NCBI GenBank assembly: GCA_029204225.1
Contig: CM055106.1
Span: 51,095,325-51,159,324, forward strand
Reading direction: 5' to 3'
From: Diphasiastrum complanatum
Lineage: Eukaryota > Streptophyta > Lycopodiopsida > Lycopodiales > Lycopodiaceae
Length of the DNA stretch: 64,000 nucleotides
Of the stretch, positions 34,476 to 46,990 are shown one piece after another; the first letter of the stretch is position 1, and each line of letters opens with the position of its first letter. The notes beneath the pieces are model-generated. The model was not told where the DNA came from, did no database searches, and saw nothing but the letters and a program-made list of their open reading frames with translations. The translations under genes were made by a program, and so were the position numbers.

Positions 34476-35090
34476 ATGGCTTCAATCAGCAGCCTACAAT
34501 CCAAGATCTGTATAGTTCTGGATTCATCAGGATCTAACTTCCTAGCATGGAAGGTAAAGACTTCGTTGATACTAAAGGGTGAAGGATTATTCTCCTAGGT
34601 TGATGGCACCGAGGAGATGTCTACAACAACAAACAAGGAGCTATGCGAATGGAGGGAGGAGAATGACAAGGCAGTAGCCTTGCTATCATCATCCATTAAA
34701 GATAGCCTCACACTTGACCTGGCTATACTCTCCAAAGCAAAGGAGATGTGGGATACACTACTCACAAGATTTTAGATGAAATCACGCAGTCAGATAATGA
34801 TGCTTGAGGATCAGCTGACAAACCTGCAGTGAGATGGCAAAGACCTCACTTCTTTTGTTAGGAAGATGAAGGATCTATTCCTATCACTACACAATTCTAG
34901 AGCAAAAAATGTAGTGTCAACAGAGAAGCAACTCACTTATCTGTTAAGAGCCTTACCTAGATCCTTCCAGACAACCAGAACTCTGCTTGTAAAGGATCCT
35001 ACAATGACACTCAAAAAGGCAATTGTCGAGATTCGAGAGGAAGTCGAGGCTAGAGAGCACCTTGATTACAAAGATGCTTCTGAATAAGCC
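34476..35090 (+). pseudogene. Copia F gag
   Basis: MASISSLQSKICIVLDSSGS, NFLAWKVKTSLILKGEGLFS, then stops, EMWDTLLTRF, FVRKMKDLFLSLHNSRAK, LLRALPRSFQTTRTLLVKDP and IVEIREEVEAREHLDYKDAS: the normal order of a copia gag (UBN2-type). The ATG at 34476 is the natural start, with no better upstream candidate. At least three in-frame TAG codons, several at sites where Gln or Trp is likely, make it non-functional. Confidence 0.85.
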
Positions 35091-35490
35091 CTCTACAGCA
35101 ACAAAGAAAAGACAAAGAAACAATTCAAGCCTATGAGGGAGTTAGATTGCAAGCAGAAGAGACTAGCAAAGGCAAATGGAAGAACAAAGGAAGGTCGAAA
35201 CAGCAAGGTGGAGACAAGAAGACATGCGTGAGATGCAAACGCGAAGGACATTTTGTCCCAAGAAACAAATCAGCACAAAGCAGATAGGAGAACAATAATT
35301 GTTCGTCCTATGTCGAGGAGCCAGAGAGCTCAAAAATGGGCGAAGAAAGATCGAACAAAAATAATTCGACTGCCTACATCTATGCAGACATGTGTGCAGT
35401 GTCAATACCTGACACACAGAGTAATCCTAGATTCAAGAGCTACCTCACACTTCGTTACATTAAAACGAATCATGTCTGATTTTTGAAATG
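35091..35490 (+). pseudogene. Copia F zinc knuckle and protease
   Basis: CVRCKREGHFVPRN (CX2CX4H with the last Cys replaced) at about 35222-35265, then VILDSRATSHFVTLKRIMSD at about 35421. The protease triad D-S-G has become D-S-R, a G-to-A type change, so catalysis would be lost. A frame change separates the two blocks. Confidence 0.83.
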
Positions 35491-35599
35491 CAGATTCATC
35501 AAGATTCATTGTTCTTGGCGTGGATCCAAACACCAAGTGAATGGTATTGGTTCACTGTGGCTCAACACGAATAGCAGAGACAGATGACTCGAAGATGTT

Positions 35600-36517
35600 C
35601 TGTTTGTGCCTAAACTGTAGCAGGACTTGCTATCTGTAGCAAGAATAGCTGATGCAGGGATGCATGTGACATTCTCAAATGAAGCATGCAATGTTGTTGA
35701 TGCTAGTACCATTACCCTGATCACTCAAGGCAGAAAAAAAGACAATCTGTATCACCTAAATGTATATGAATTTAATGGCACTATACCAAGCAAGCCATCA
35801 TGGAGCAATCACAGGGGTGAGCATCTTGAATGCAACCAGTTCGACGACCTGTGATACATGTTTTAAGGGTAAGATCTCATGCACTCCATTTGTCAAGGAC
35901 TCCTATAGAATGACTAAGATTCTGGAGCTAGTACATTCTGACATTTGTGGGCCTTTCAATGTGATTTTAGTAGGAGGAATATTACATTACTTTTATTGAT
36001 GATTACAATAAATTTTTCAGAGTCTATTTTATTCACAATAAATCAGAAGCATTTGACAAATTCACAAAGTATGTGAATTGGGCAGAGAGATGCACTCGCA
36101 ATAAAGTGAAGCAGATCAGGACAGATCGAGGTGGAGAATACATCTCAAATCACTTCACTGACTTCTATAATGATTGTGGTATCATTCACAGAAGGAATGC
36201 ATCTTACACACCACAATACAACGGTGTTGAAAAAGAAAGAATAGGACTCTAATGGAAGTTGCCAGATGCATGATGGCCTACTCAAAAGCTCCAAGAGTAC
36301 TGTGGGCTGAAGCAATAGCTACATCTACTTACATTCAAAACAGGACAAGAAAGTCTGGTGTTCCTCACACGACACCACACGAATTATGGTGGGGTAGAAA
36401 ACCCAATCTGACTCACATTAGAATCTTTGGCTGTGCAGCTTATGCACATATTTTTGATAAGCTTCGCAAGAAGCTTGATGACAAAGCTGAATAGGGATAT
36501 CTGTAGGATATAACAAT
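35600..36517 (+). pseudogene. Copia F integrase, N-terminal and core part
   Basis: LSVARIADAGMHVTFSNEAC leads into the zinc-binding part (TCDTCFKGKISC near 35850). Core: ELVHSDICGPF (35930), RTDRGGEYISNHF (36120), then PQYNGVEKERIGL (36210); the catalytic Asp residues and the Glu position are recognisable. MEVARCMMAYSKAPRVLWAE and PHELWWGRKPNLTHIRIFGC follow in a clean frame to 36494. The gene is cut at 36518 by the target duplication of element G. Confidence 0.87.
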
Positions 36518-36522
36518 AATTC

Positions 36523-37354
36523 TGTGAAAAATGCAAAAATAAGCTTGGTAGAGGCCAAAAATCTTGTATATAGATAAACACACATGTGTCGAGCCTGTTC
36601 CCACGTCTGAAAATAGTGTACTTGTCATGTATCATAATCATATAGGTTGTACATATGATTTAATTCAAGTTCTAGTGGCTAAAAAGGCCAAAAACTAGTT
36701 TTCTAGACATATGACACATGGCATCAATCTATTGCTTTCATGAGCCACATCCTTTGGTTAGGTGTCACCTCCCATGTGTAGAGGACAGCTCACATGTGTG
36801 GAATAAGCTGAAGTAGACTAATTTTGACTTCTAGAATATTTTCAAGTAGATCTCCATATAGAAGGAAAATGGACCAAAAGTGCTCAAAAGAGAAGGTTTT
36901 GTCCAAGTGTCAGTTTTGCATGATGAATCATCATATGACAAAGCACCTTCACACATGTGGGATCAAAGGGATGATCAGTACCATGAGCTCTCACTTATTG
37001 TATAAATAGAGCCACATTTGGCCATAATCAATGTGAGACACCAATCTTGGTTTTGGAAGCAATTTTGAGTGATTCTCTCCATTTGTCTATATTTGTTTTG
37101 ATTGTTTTGAGGTTCTATCAATGTGTACTTGATTTTCAGGTTGGAGTCCGTACTCAAACAGTGTTTCACATGTGTGAAACCAGAAAGTACACTTACCTTT
37201 AATTAATGATTGTTCTTGTTAGGATTTTGTGTCTAGAATTGATCTAGATTGATCTTAATCTGAAGTAGATTGATAGATCAAGTAATCTGACAACCAATCC
37301 CTCTTGAGGATCAGATTAGGATCCACTCTTGGTCCTTTTTGTACTTTTTGCACA
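36523..37354 (+). repeat. 5' LTR of element G
   Basis: 832 bp, TGTG...CACA. Contains TTTCACATGTGTGAAA at 37164-37179. Compared with the 3' LTR it has about 14 extra bases near 36760 (GTCACCTCCC region) and scattered transitions. Confidence 0.93.
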
Positions 37355-37366
37355 TGGTATCAGAGC
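37355..37366 (+). promoter_or_regulatory. tRNA-Met primer binding site of element G
   Basis: TGGTATCAGAGC directly after the LTR terminus GCACA. Confidence 0.95.
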
Positions 37367-38990
37367 CTAATACAAGAGCTTTTGTTGAAATTGATAGGGT
37401 TAATCCAAATCAAAGCCAAAATTAGTAGTTTTTTTGGAAACTAGTCAAATCTTGGGTAACAAGTTGGATTTGATAGATATTCTCAAAATTTTTGGACCAG
37501 AACTTGTTGTTGGCTGTAGGAACCCTTTTCACACATGTGAGGCCGTACAGCTCCGGTTTTGGCTAAGAAAACTCTACAATTTGACTCACACACCCAATTT
37601 GAGAGATTTTTGGTGCAAAATCAAGCATTTTCTATAGAAAATCTAATCCCTTGATTAGTTCTTGGATTAGATCAGCCAAGAAATTAAATTTGAAGCTTGA
37701 ATTAGGTGCATTAATTGATTATCTCTTATTTTTTGAGTGCATGTTGAAGTTGAGAGAGATTTTGCTAAAAATCATAGATTAAGGAGTGATATGCAAGGTG
37801 AGAGGTTGAAATCCATTGTACCATCACTCTAGATTTGTTCAAGAGTGATAGATCGAAGTTTAGAAGCATCAATTTGCTAGAAAACATCCTTGGATCTATC
37901 CTCCAAGTGAAACCTTTGAGAGTTTCTAGTGCATATAGAGCATCTATGCAAATCTTTTGTAGAATTTGACATAGATTGGCTTAAATTGAGAGTTCTAGAA
38001 AAGAGATTGAGATCCAAGTCACATTATTCAATCCTACTCAATTTGTTTGAGTGTTTGTGAGGTTTGAAAAGAGTCATTAAGGTGTCTATGACAAATGTGT
38101 AGAGAGAGATCCAATTTTCTAAGAGTTCCTTCCTTTGGAGAGGGCAAGATCTAGAAGCTCATTATGTGTTGTTATTGGTGAAAAATTTGTCTTCTCCTAT
38201 GTGATCAAATCTTTCTAAGTGGCATTAGCCCTTTGAAGCACAATATCTTAGTGAGAAAAATCAAAACTTTTGATTTTGAATTTCATTCCAAGTCGGTAGA
38301 GTAATTGGTGGAATCCAATAGGAGTGATTGAATTCAATTTGTTGAGCAAAAATTTACATAGTATGTATGAAACTCAAATAAGTTTTATTCAACTTTCTTT
38401 GTGAGAGTGTGAGGGTCAATTTGTGATCCCATTGGATGTCTAGAATGAGGAAGAGTCCATATTTGAGTATTCATGCATGGTTGAGATCTTTGTGAATCTC
38501 TAGTTGTCTAAATTTTTAAGCTTTGTGAAAAATTGGTGGTATAGTTTGTTGTCAAATCAGATCAAATTCATTCTAAATCTCAAGTGTGAGATTATTTGGG
38601 TCAAGAGTGAGTCCAAAAGAAGTGATTAAGTTTGATTTTCATGTATTTGACACAAAACCCATCTTTTGTTCAAGAATCTCAAGTGAACTAGTCAAGTGAA
38701 AAGGAAAATCTAGGTGTCAAATCTTTTTCATATCCATTTCAACTTTCAAAAGAAAGAATAATTGGTATTTGATGAGTTCAATAGGAGATTGGATCTGATT
38801 TCTTTTGTGATTTGATTCAAAGATTGTGTGCTTTTGTCTTAGTGATCAAAGCAAAGTTTCCAAGTGACTAGTCATTAGTGTGAAGATTGATTCTTAGGTT
38901 TGTGAGCTAGATCTTTTGTAGATCATTCTAGATTATTGAAGATTTTCAAATCTAGTCTCTTGAAAGTCACAAATTACATTTGTAGAATCA
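37367..38990 (+). other. Leader of element G
   Basis: 1.6 kb without a credible gene, rich in words such as GAGAGAG, TCAAGTG and GTGATTGA. Only short frames with no homology. Confidence 0.5.
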
Positions 38991-39009
38991 TATCACAGGT
39001 TTTTATTCA

Positions 39010-40136
39010 CATGGCATCAATAGGTGGCATCCTATTGAAGGAAAGAAAGGATCCTGAGTGCAACCTTTGTGGCAAGGGAGAATATTTTTTCTCAAGATGC
39101 TACAGAAAGAAGACTAGTCCATCCAAGGAAACCAAAGCAAGGGGGCCGAGGTGAAGGATGGAGCTTCAAGTTCGAAATGCAAATACAAGAAGGACAAGTC
39201 CAAGGAAAGGTGTTTCCTTTGTGGAAAGGTGAATGAGGCTTGGAGTCTCATAAGGACTTGCAAGATTTGTCTTCAAGAGTCCATCACAACACATGTCAAA
39301 TCTTTTGAAATTTTTCATTTGGAAGTACATTGTTTGGTTCAAGATGCAAAGATAGATGTCACTTTCATGAAAGTAACCTGGATTTATTTATGTCCTTGGA
39401 AAGTATTTTGCTTGGAACTTTAGATAAGTTCAAACTTATTGTTATGATCCAAGAGATATCAATCAAGAATAAGGAGCATCAATCACAAAATGAAAATAGT
39501 TTCATTTATGCTCTCATGTCAACTTATGAAGATCTATTTTGCTTTGGAAGGATTTTTGTATCTCAAAGGTGGCTTAAGGCAATGCCAGTTGAGTGTGATG
39601 CCTTAAAAGGTAGCAAAGTATGTTTTCCTTGTAAGCTTACATTAGTTATGAAGTGAAGGAAATGGAAATATCTTCATAATGTAGGATCTTTTGGTTTCAA
39701 TAAGATCATGAATGATGTGTTCATTCAAAAAGATGAAAATTGTATGTTTTCAATCCTAAAGGCAAGTTGTAAACTTCTTATGAGAATAAGTGAAGCATCC
39801 AAAGTGGACACTTATATCCATAAGCAAGTAGTTAGCCTTATTGAGATGGAGATACCTTTTGATTCCAATACTGGAAAAATCATGCCAAGTTGTGGTGATT
39901 TTTGGACTTGTGTTTCTAGCATAAGTAATCTTGATAATCATAGGAAGTGCATATTGAATGGTCATACTTGTTGTGATCATTATGAGACATGGAGGTCTCG
40001 GATTTCCATCACGAAGGAGCATCATGAAGAGGATCTTAAGGAGTCATCTCAAGGTTCAAGTGTGCCAAGGATTGAGGAGAGACCTTCTCAAGTTGTGATT
40101 CCAAAAAGAAACTCAACACTATCATGGATATGGTGA
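39010..40136 (+). pseudogene. Gag-like remnant of element G with damaged zinc knuckles
   Basis: MASIGGILLKERKDPECNLC begins at 39010. CNLCGKGEYFFSRC matches CX2CX4-x-X4C of a copia knuckle with the His replaced by Tyr. A second, CFLCGKVNEAWSLIRTC, lies at about 39211. The following ~900 bp translate in several frames into Cys/Lys-rich segments (SMSTYEDLFCFGRIF, CKLLMRISEASKVDTYIHKQ) that resemble no known enzyme. The order knuckle-then-unknown suggests that pol was lost and replaced or degraded beyond recognition. Confidence 0.5.
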
Positions 40137-40273
40137 TTTCAGATCAACAGCAAGCTCATTGGCTGATCTTCACACCTTTTGAACCAGCAAAGACCAATTC
40201 AGCCCATGGAGTCCAGTTCAAGATCATCATGTTTTCCATCAAGCTAGATTTACCAAGCTAGATTTTTGAGGAG

Positions 40274-41091
40274 TGTGAAAAATGCAAAAATAAGCTTGGT
40301 AGAGGCCAAAAATCTTGTATATAGATAAACACATATGTGTGGAGCCTGTTTCCACGTGTGAAAATAGTGTACTTGTCATGTACCATAATCATATAGGTTG
40401 TACATATGATTTAATTCAAGTTCTAGTGGCTAAAAAGGCCATAAACTAGTTTTCTAGACATATGACACATGGCATCAATCTATTGCTTGCATGAGCCACA
40501 TCCTTTGGTTATGTGTAGAGGACAGCTCACATGTGTGGAATAAGCTGAAGTAGACGAATTTTGACTTCTAGAAGATTTTCAAGTAGATCTCCATATAGAA
40601 GGAAAATGGACCAAAAGTGCTCAAAAGAGAAGGTTTTGTCCAAGTGTCAGTTTTGCATGATGAATCATCATATGACAAAGCACCTTCACACATGTGGGAT
40701 CAAAGGGATGATCAGTACCATGAGCTCCCACTTATTGTATATATAGAGCCACATTTGGCCATAATCAATGTGAGACACCAATCTTGGTTTTGGAAGCAAT
40801 TTTGAGTGATTCTCTCCATTTGTCTACATTTGTTTTGATTGTTTTGAGGTTCTATCAATGTGTACTTGATTTTCAGGTTGGAGTCCGTACTCAGACAGTG
40901 TTTCACACGTGTGAAACCAGAAAGTACACCTACCTTCAATTAATGATTGTTCTTGTTAGGATTTTGTGTCTAGAATTGATCTAGATTGATCTTAATCTGA
41001 AGTAGATTGATATATCAAGTAATCTGACAACCAATCCCTCTTGAGGATCAGATTAGGATCCACTCTTGGTCCTTTTTGTACTTTTTGCACA
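40274..41091 (+). repeat. 3' LTR of element G
   Basis: 818 bp, contains TTTCACACGTGTGAAA at 40901-40916, ends TTTTTGCACA before AATTC. Confidence 0.93.
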
Positions 41092-42068
41092 AATTCGTCA
41101 TACTATAGAGTCTACAAGCCAGAGACAAACATTGTGAAGACAGTTAGAGACGTCAAGTTTGATGAGAGCAGAACGATGGATCATCCTATCAGCTATATGA
41201 TCTTCCAACTGTGACAAAGGAAGTAGATGACGAACATGAACACGAAGATTTTCGAGTTGCTTCGCATTTCGAGTGACAAATCAAACGAAGAAAATTTTGA
41301 GAGGCAACCTTCTACTATAGTACCTGTGAACCGAGATGGTTTCGGACCTAGCACAGTAGACAAAGACAAAGGCATTGCAGTTCTAGGAGGATCTCCTAGA
41401 AGGTTGACAAGACAACGAAGAGTGCCAACAAGCAGACAGCTCTGCTTCTACATCAAAAGAGTTCTATGGATTCAGTGGCGAACCACAGACATTCGAGGAG
41501 GCAATTGAATGTCCAGAGAAGGACAAATGGATCCAAGCCATGAATGAGGAGATGGAATCCATGAGGAAGATCCAGGTATGGACATTGTAGCCATTACCAG
41601 ATAAGCGAAAGACTATAAAATGCAAATGGGTATACAAGCTAACATATGGACCAGATGGAGATGTCTCAAAGTATAAGGCAAGACTTGTAGCGAAGGGATT
41701 CTCTCAGGGATATGGTATTGACTATTATGAGACCTTCTCTTCCTGTCATGAAACATTTGTCCCTACGTGGGCATCCCTTAAGGACAATTGTAAAAGTGTC
41801 TCAGGAGGATGCACCATTGCATCAGGAGCAACAATTCTCTTGGTCAACAAGAAGCAGACCATTGTGGCTCAGTCATCCTGCGAAGCAGAGTATGTTGTAG
41901 TAGCAAAGATGGCCAACGAAATAATTTGGCTCAAACAGCTCCTTGACGAACTGGGCGAAACGAGGAATGCACCTCTGGTTTTGCAGATGGACAACACACT
42001 TGCAATACATCTGACAAAAGACCCTATGTTACACTCAAGGACAAAACACATTGCGATCAAGTACCAAT
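41092..42068 (+). pseudogene. Copia F integrase tail, RT remnants and RNase H
   Basis: YRVYKPETNIVKTVRDVKFD is the integrase C-terminal tail. MNEEMESMRKIQVW and KCKWVYKLTYGPDGDVSKYK are the start of RT, ARLVAKGFSQGYGIDYYETF follows, and the text then jumps to NKKQTIVAQSSCEAEYVVVA of RNase H. The catalytic YVDD part of RT, roughly 150 or more residues, has therefore been deleted near 41740. RNase H continues with LQMDNTLAIHLTKDPMLHSR and ends at KYQ-stop (42068), cut short relative to 274-735. Confidence 0.85.
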
Positions 42069-42640
42069 GAAAATTTGTCTACTACAATTTGTGTATCTGA
42101 TTCACTTGTTTATATAATTCCACACATTGGTTTGATTTTGTTGAATGCTATATTAATCTGTTAACGTAGATCAGCAGTGTCTGTCTACACTCTGAAGGAT
42201 TGTAGGAATGATATAGCCAACAGTGACCAACAATCATATTTGAATTCCTGACGAACTGATTTTTTGTTCGCAAATGCTTTTGTTTCGTGTTTCACTTCGT
42301 TTCGCTTCGCGATCACTTGGCTATAAGCGTAAATCAATTTCAGAGCTCACTTAAGTTTCATTTCATTTCGCTTCATTTTGTCTTGTTTTGTTTCATCTCG
42401 TCTTGTCTCGTTATAGAGCCTGATTGATCTTTTTGCGAATGCTTGCGCTTTGTTTCATTTTGTTTCATTTCGCGATCTCTATGCTTCCAGTATGAATCAA
42501 TGTCAGAGCTCGTTTAAGTTTTGCTTCGCTTTGTTTCGTTTCGTTTTCGTCTAGATTTCGTCTCGTTTCATTTCGTTGTGTTACAGGGCCTGATTGATCC
42601 AACACGAATTATTCTAGAACAAAAATAATTCGAGTTTCAT
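42069..42640 (+). repeat. Copia F 3' LTR-like region with a TTTCGCTTCG-rich tandem pair
   Basis: 42139-42250 matches 10052-10165. Then two tandem units of about 165 bp (42264-42429, 42430-42602) share GCGAATGCTT-like starts, TCAGAGCTC, runs of TTTCRYTTCG and the end GCCTGATTGATC. Confidence 0.7.
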
Positions 42641-43300
42641 GAATCGTTCGAGACCTGTTATCAATTTGTCACCAGAGTTCTAGCTGGAATTTGCATTTTC
42701 TAAGCACATTTTATGCAGCACCCAGCCCACCCTTAAATTGGCTACACACGTTATTAGATAGTAAGCAATAGGTAATTATACCCATCTTAAGAATCGTCGA
42801 AAATATTTGATATAAGCTAGTTTTTGTAAGGCCGAGCAAAAAATGCTGGTCCATGTAGAAGTAGATTCCAGCTCGCCTAAATGTGGCTAGTAGAAAATTT
42901 TAAGACGTTAGAATTGGCCCGGAAGTAAAAATGCCAGTAATGCCGAGCATAATTTTGATGTAATTATCAATATTTTGACTAATAGAAGAATCTCTTTGTA
43001 TTTCAGGGATGGCCAGTCTTGGTCCAAGATTGCTCTAGCTTGTCACATGAGTAACGTCGACAACTTGAAAAACCGAAATTGCATCACTTGAACTATCAAC
43101 AAAAAAAAGGCCAAAAGAATCGACATAGCAATTATACGAATATTGGAATCAAAAATGAAAATCGGGCACTCAAATATGAGAATTGGAATCAGACACGACA
43201 AGAGTGGGGAATCATGAATTTGCGACATGGAAATTCAGTGTTACGATGATTATTGGCAAAAAAGACCGACAAATGGAAATGTGAAGTCAAGGCCAACTAG
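42641..43300. other. Unclassified sequence
   Basis: No gene or repeat recognised; possibly decayed LTR sequence continuing from element F. Confidence 0.35.
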
Positions 43301-43345
43301 CCCCCCCCCCCCCCCCCACCCCTCCCCCCCCCTCCCCCAGCCCCA
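43301..43345. repeat. Poly-C tract (G-rich on the minus strand)
   Basis: C17, A, C4-T-C9-T-C5 and AGCCCC. The opposite strand offers several G-runs and could form a quadruplex. Confidence 0.9.
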
Positions 43346-45060
43346 ACCTTAGCAAGCATAAAGTTTTTGTGAGACTTGAGAAAATCCATGAGAACTTCAC
43401 TTTTTGCGAAGTGGCAAAGAACCAGTTGCTAAGTACTACAATTATGTCTTGATAGCCCTGCATAGCCCTTCAACATTAGGCACATGGGCTAGTGTACGAA
43501 AGTGTCATCTTTTTAATGGTTGACATAATGGGTAATCAATGACAAAAACCAACTTTTTGCAAATGTCAAAAATTCAGTGGTGAGCACAGAGGCCATCATC
43601 TAAAGACAAAAGTGGAAAAGGAGCTCATGATGAGAGAAGGAAAAGGTGACTTGAAAGGGGCCATCACACAGCAGGTAGGGTACAATGAGTACATGAAGTG
43701 AAAGGCACCATCGGAAGGGTGAATAAATGTCAAAATGAAGGGAAACTTTTTTTCCACCCCTATAAAAAGAGGTGAAAGAAATGTGTAAGTACTGGTTTGT
43801 TCCTTTTGAAAGCTCTATAGTGTCTCTCTCCCATCTTCTATCCTCCCATCTCCCTCATTGTCTTCTATGTTCCTTCATGCTCTGCTACACTCACTTCATG
43901 CTCTTGAATCATCTCTTGTTGCTCTCCTCTTGAGAAATTGAGTATCCCCACTTTTTCCTTGACTATGGAGTGAGTTAACAATGGAAGCATTATGGTGGAG
44001 ACTTTGTAAGTTGTATATTGCTTTGGGATGTCTTTACTTAGAAAGAATGTTGATTGGAGGAAGTTTGTAGAATGTGAGTGTTTTTGTTACTTTTGAGAGT
44101 GGTTTCATGAGAGAAGAAAAATCAGGCTCCTATCCCTCCTCAGGGACCCATCTTGTTTAAGAGTGTGTTGTGGAGTCCCTTCATTGAGCAAGAAAGGAGT
44201 GTAATGCAAGTGAGGTACCATCCTTGAGCAATGGCATTTTGGGTGAAGACATTTTGTGAAGAACAATGCAAGGGGCATCATTCTGAGAATTAGTTATGGG
44301 TGTTGAGCTTACAATTTAAGATCCTTTTTTTTTGGAAACATGCTTCAAGATATCCATATTGTTGGAACTATCTATGGCCTTGTAACCTTGGATCAGAACC
44401 TTTGCAAATTCTCTAGCTACAATTTGGCCAAACTTTGTTTGAAATTCGACTGTTCTGAATTTCAAGTAGGATGTGAGAGTGACAATCTACTGTTAAGTTT
44501 TCTGCCATAGGGCATGTGCACTACAGCCTAATACTTTATGGTCTGGATCCTAAGCTTTGCCAATTCCTCAACTGTAGGTTGGCTAAGTTCCTTCTAATTC
44601 TCAAATAGGAGGTGACAATGATTGAAATCTGTACTAAGACTATGTATAGTCTGTCCAATAGATCTTTGAATGCTCGCCCATCTTTTGTTTCAACCAGCAT
44701 GTGGGAGGAAGTGTGTGCCATTAAGAATCTGCCTCAGATTACAGAAGCAAAGAAGAGAGCATTACATCATGAGATCCCTGAGGATACGAAGCACATGCGC
44801 TGTCTGTGTAGCACTAGAAGAGCGACGGGCCTGGAAAGAACAGTAAGAAATAGTCACAGAAATAGAGATACCAAGCAACAATGCAATAGACCTCACTTTG
44901 GCCACTTTGGCCCCAGCTTCACCACAACCACAACCACAGGTTTTTATTTTTTATTTTTTAATTTGGATGCCCGGGTGCCACATGTCCGGGCAACCAAAAC
45001 TTAACCCATAAGCATTCTTATGGGATTATTGAGAGAAAATATATAGACAAACTGTACCTT
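43346..45060. other. Unclassified sequence, LTR-like promoter in part
   Basis: CCCCTATAAAAAGAGGTG near 43758 looks like a TATA box with a T/C-rich region downstream, as in LTRs, but no paired copy exists in the window. No gene was recognised. Confidence 0.35.
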
Positions 45061-45069
45061 CTCCTTTGA

Positions 45070-45310
45070 AAGCATGCCTGGGTGTGGAGGTGCCCGGCGT
45101 TGCCTGCTCTGTGCTCGGTGCCATTCATTGGCAGCCTGGCGCCCGGCGCCACCCGCATTGCCTGGCACCATAGCCAGGATGCTCGGGACCGCACCCGTTA
45201 GGAGCGCCCACGAAAATCAGCCGCAACCGTTCATTTTGGCGGGCATCGGGGCCATGTGGCGCCTAAACATTGGGCTGGGGCCAAAACCCAAGGCTACATT
45301 GGGCTAGGTT
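45070..45310. other. GC-rich islet in AT-rich DNA
   Basis: Dense GGTGCCCGG, GGCGCCCGGCGCC and TGCCTGGCACC words, clearly more GC-rich than the flanks. Similar GCCCGGGTGCC words at 44968 and GCACCCGGACACC at 45807 suggest one repeated family. A 77-codon plus-strand frame (45074-45307) lies across it but has no recognised homology. Confidence 0.6.
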
Positions 45311-46990
45311 ATTCCGTTACAATGTACTTGTGTTTTTTGCCTAAGGTTCATTAGTAGATATGGTTGTCTCAGTTGTTGTTTGGTGTTAGTATCAATAATG
45401 GAATAGATGATTGATCTTAGTTCAAACAAAATCAAGTCTCGACTATATGGCATTATCTAAAGATCTAACATTCAATAGCATGTAGAGCTGGGTGTGGATA
45501 AACTTTCGTATGTGATTTTGGGATGCTAACCATTTAGCTTAATAGTATGGAAAAACAAAAAAAAGAGTTTCCAGCAAGTGTGTAGGTGGTTTACTTAAAG
45601 TTTGGTGTTTGTAAGTTGACAAATTCTAGTACTAGCATGCAATCTCTGTTGTGTCAGCTGAATGTATATTGAAACACAGAGGCAACTTAACACTCGATGA
45701 GGGTGAAATGGACCTCTTGAGTTAGGAATTGGGAAAATTATTACTGTACTATTTAGAGCAACCTGCCCAGGCCACTCATTGAAACACACAGACCTTGGGA
45801 GGCAAGCACCCGGACACCTAGCAACCAAGGTGCCGCCCCCCTGAGCACGGTGATGAAAATAGCCGAACTTGCAATATCAACTAAATTCAAGTCTAATGTG
45901 CTGAAAATCGCTTATGTCATGAATAGACACGTCTTATTGGGAAACTGGAATTTTATATCGCCACTGAGATAGCATATCGCTGGACTTAGAAGAACTATGA
46001 ATTGAAGTGCAAACCCATACATCAGTAAGATGCACATGACCTACTGTTCTGACCATCGAGGACCTTACGCAAGCCTAGTAACATTAGAGATCACCCATGA
46101 GACAAAGTCGGTGATAAGAATACTTCTTTCCACCTGATGATGCTTGGTAATTATGTATCTTGAACAATGCCTCCACATCGTAATCCTAAGTTTGTATTGA
46201 CCTGTTGAGAAAAACCCAGGCACTTTTATGGACATACCTTTGACATAAAGGCCGAACGACATTACATTGGTCCCAAACCACGACATTTTGGCATAAGGGA
46301 GCATATGACTCATCTCTTAGTGGGAGAGTACATCTGACTATGTCTTTATGAAACTACCCCCTAATGAAGCCTAGGTGATACTGGCTTCAAGTATACGGTC
46401 ATGAACCTCCGAGACGGCCTTTAGTCGAGAATATCTATAGGAAGTCCAGGATATCAGAGGGATAAAAGACCAATCAACCGATACCAAAGGGACTATGCGA
46501 ATGAAATTAGATTGCATAGAGATAGTTTTGAACGAAACCAAAGATGAGGAGGCCTATAAAGGATGGAAAAAAGCTCTTCAAGTGAATGAATCACATATGT
46601 TATCGACCTGAAATCTATCATGTCTGGAAGTTGAATTGCAAAGAAGAATTATCGAGCTTTACGAAGGGGATATGGCACATAGAGTCTAGTGGACTAGGAG
46701 AGAGTATTATCTTGAACCAATTCTACTAAGGAAGAAATTATGTGTATCAGGATGTTTAGTGTGCCAATACAGAAGTAGACCTCAACCCACAAACCAGATA
46801 GAAGTTCTTGACCTTGGCAGAGATCTTATGTGAAGTCAGACCTCCTCTGCAACATGCCTTTGGCAATGAGAATATTTTTCCAGTTCACTTCAAAGGTATT
46901 AACAATGACTTTAATGCAGAAGGAATATTTAAGAAGTTCTGATGACACTATAGCAACATCTTGACAATGTGAGCCATCTACCTGATCTGA
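45311..46990. other. Unclassified sequence
   Basis: No feature that I can support. Confidence 0.35.

Larger units (their letters stand above)
36523..41091 (+). mobile_element. Element G: copia-like LTR element without pol (non-autonomous)
   Basis: LTRs 36523-37354 and 40274-41091 start TGTGAAAAATGCAAAAATAA and end TTTTTGCACA. A perfect AATTC duplication flanks it (36518-36522 and 41092-41096). The primer site follows the 5' LTR and a purine-rich GAGGAG precedes the 3' LTR. The 2.9-kb interior holds only a gag-like zinc-knuckle region and long leader, with no protease, integrase, RT or RNase H. A further LTR of this family (832 bp) is at 60791-61622. Confidence 0.92.
34476..42640 (+). mobile_element. 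Copia element F, split by element G
   Basis: Gag, zinc knuckle, protease and integrase lie at 34476-36517, then the 4.57-kb element G, then the integrase tail, RT remnants, RNase H and LTR-like sequence at 41092-42640. AATTC flanks G on both sides, and the F reading resumes after it. RT is mostly deleted. The RNase H is closely related to that at 274-735. Confidence 0.85.

Noticed and set aside
36824-37009. Small frame repeated in both LTRs of element G
   Set aside because: Present twice because the LTR is duplicated; no gag or pol homology and no conservation beyond the repeat.
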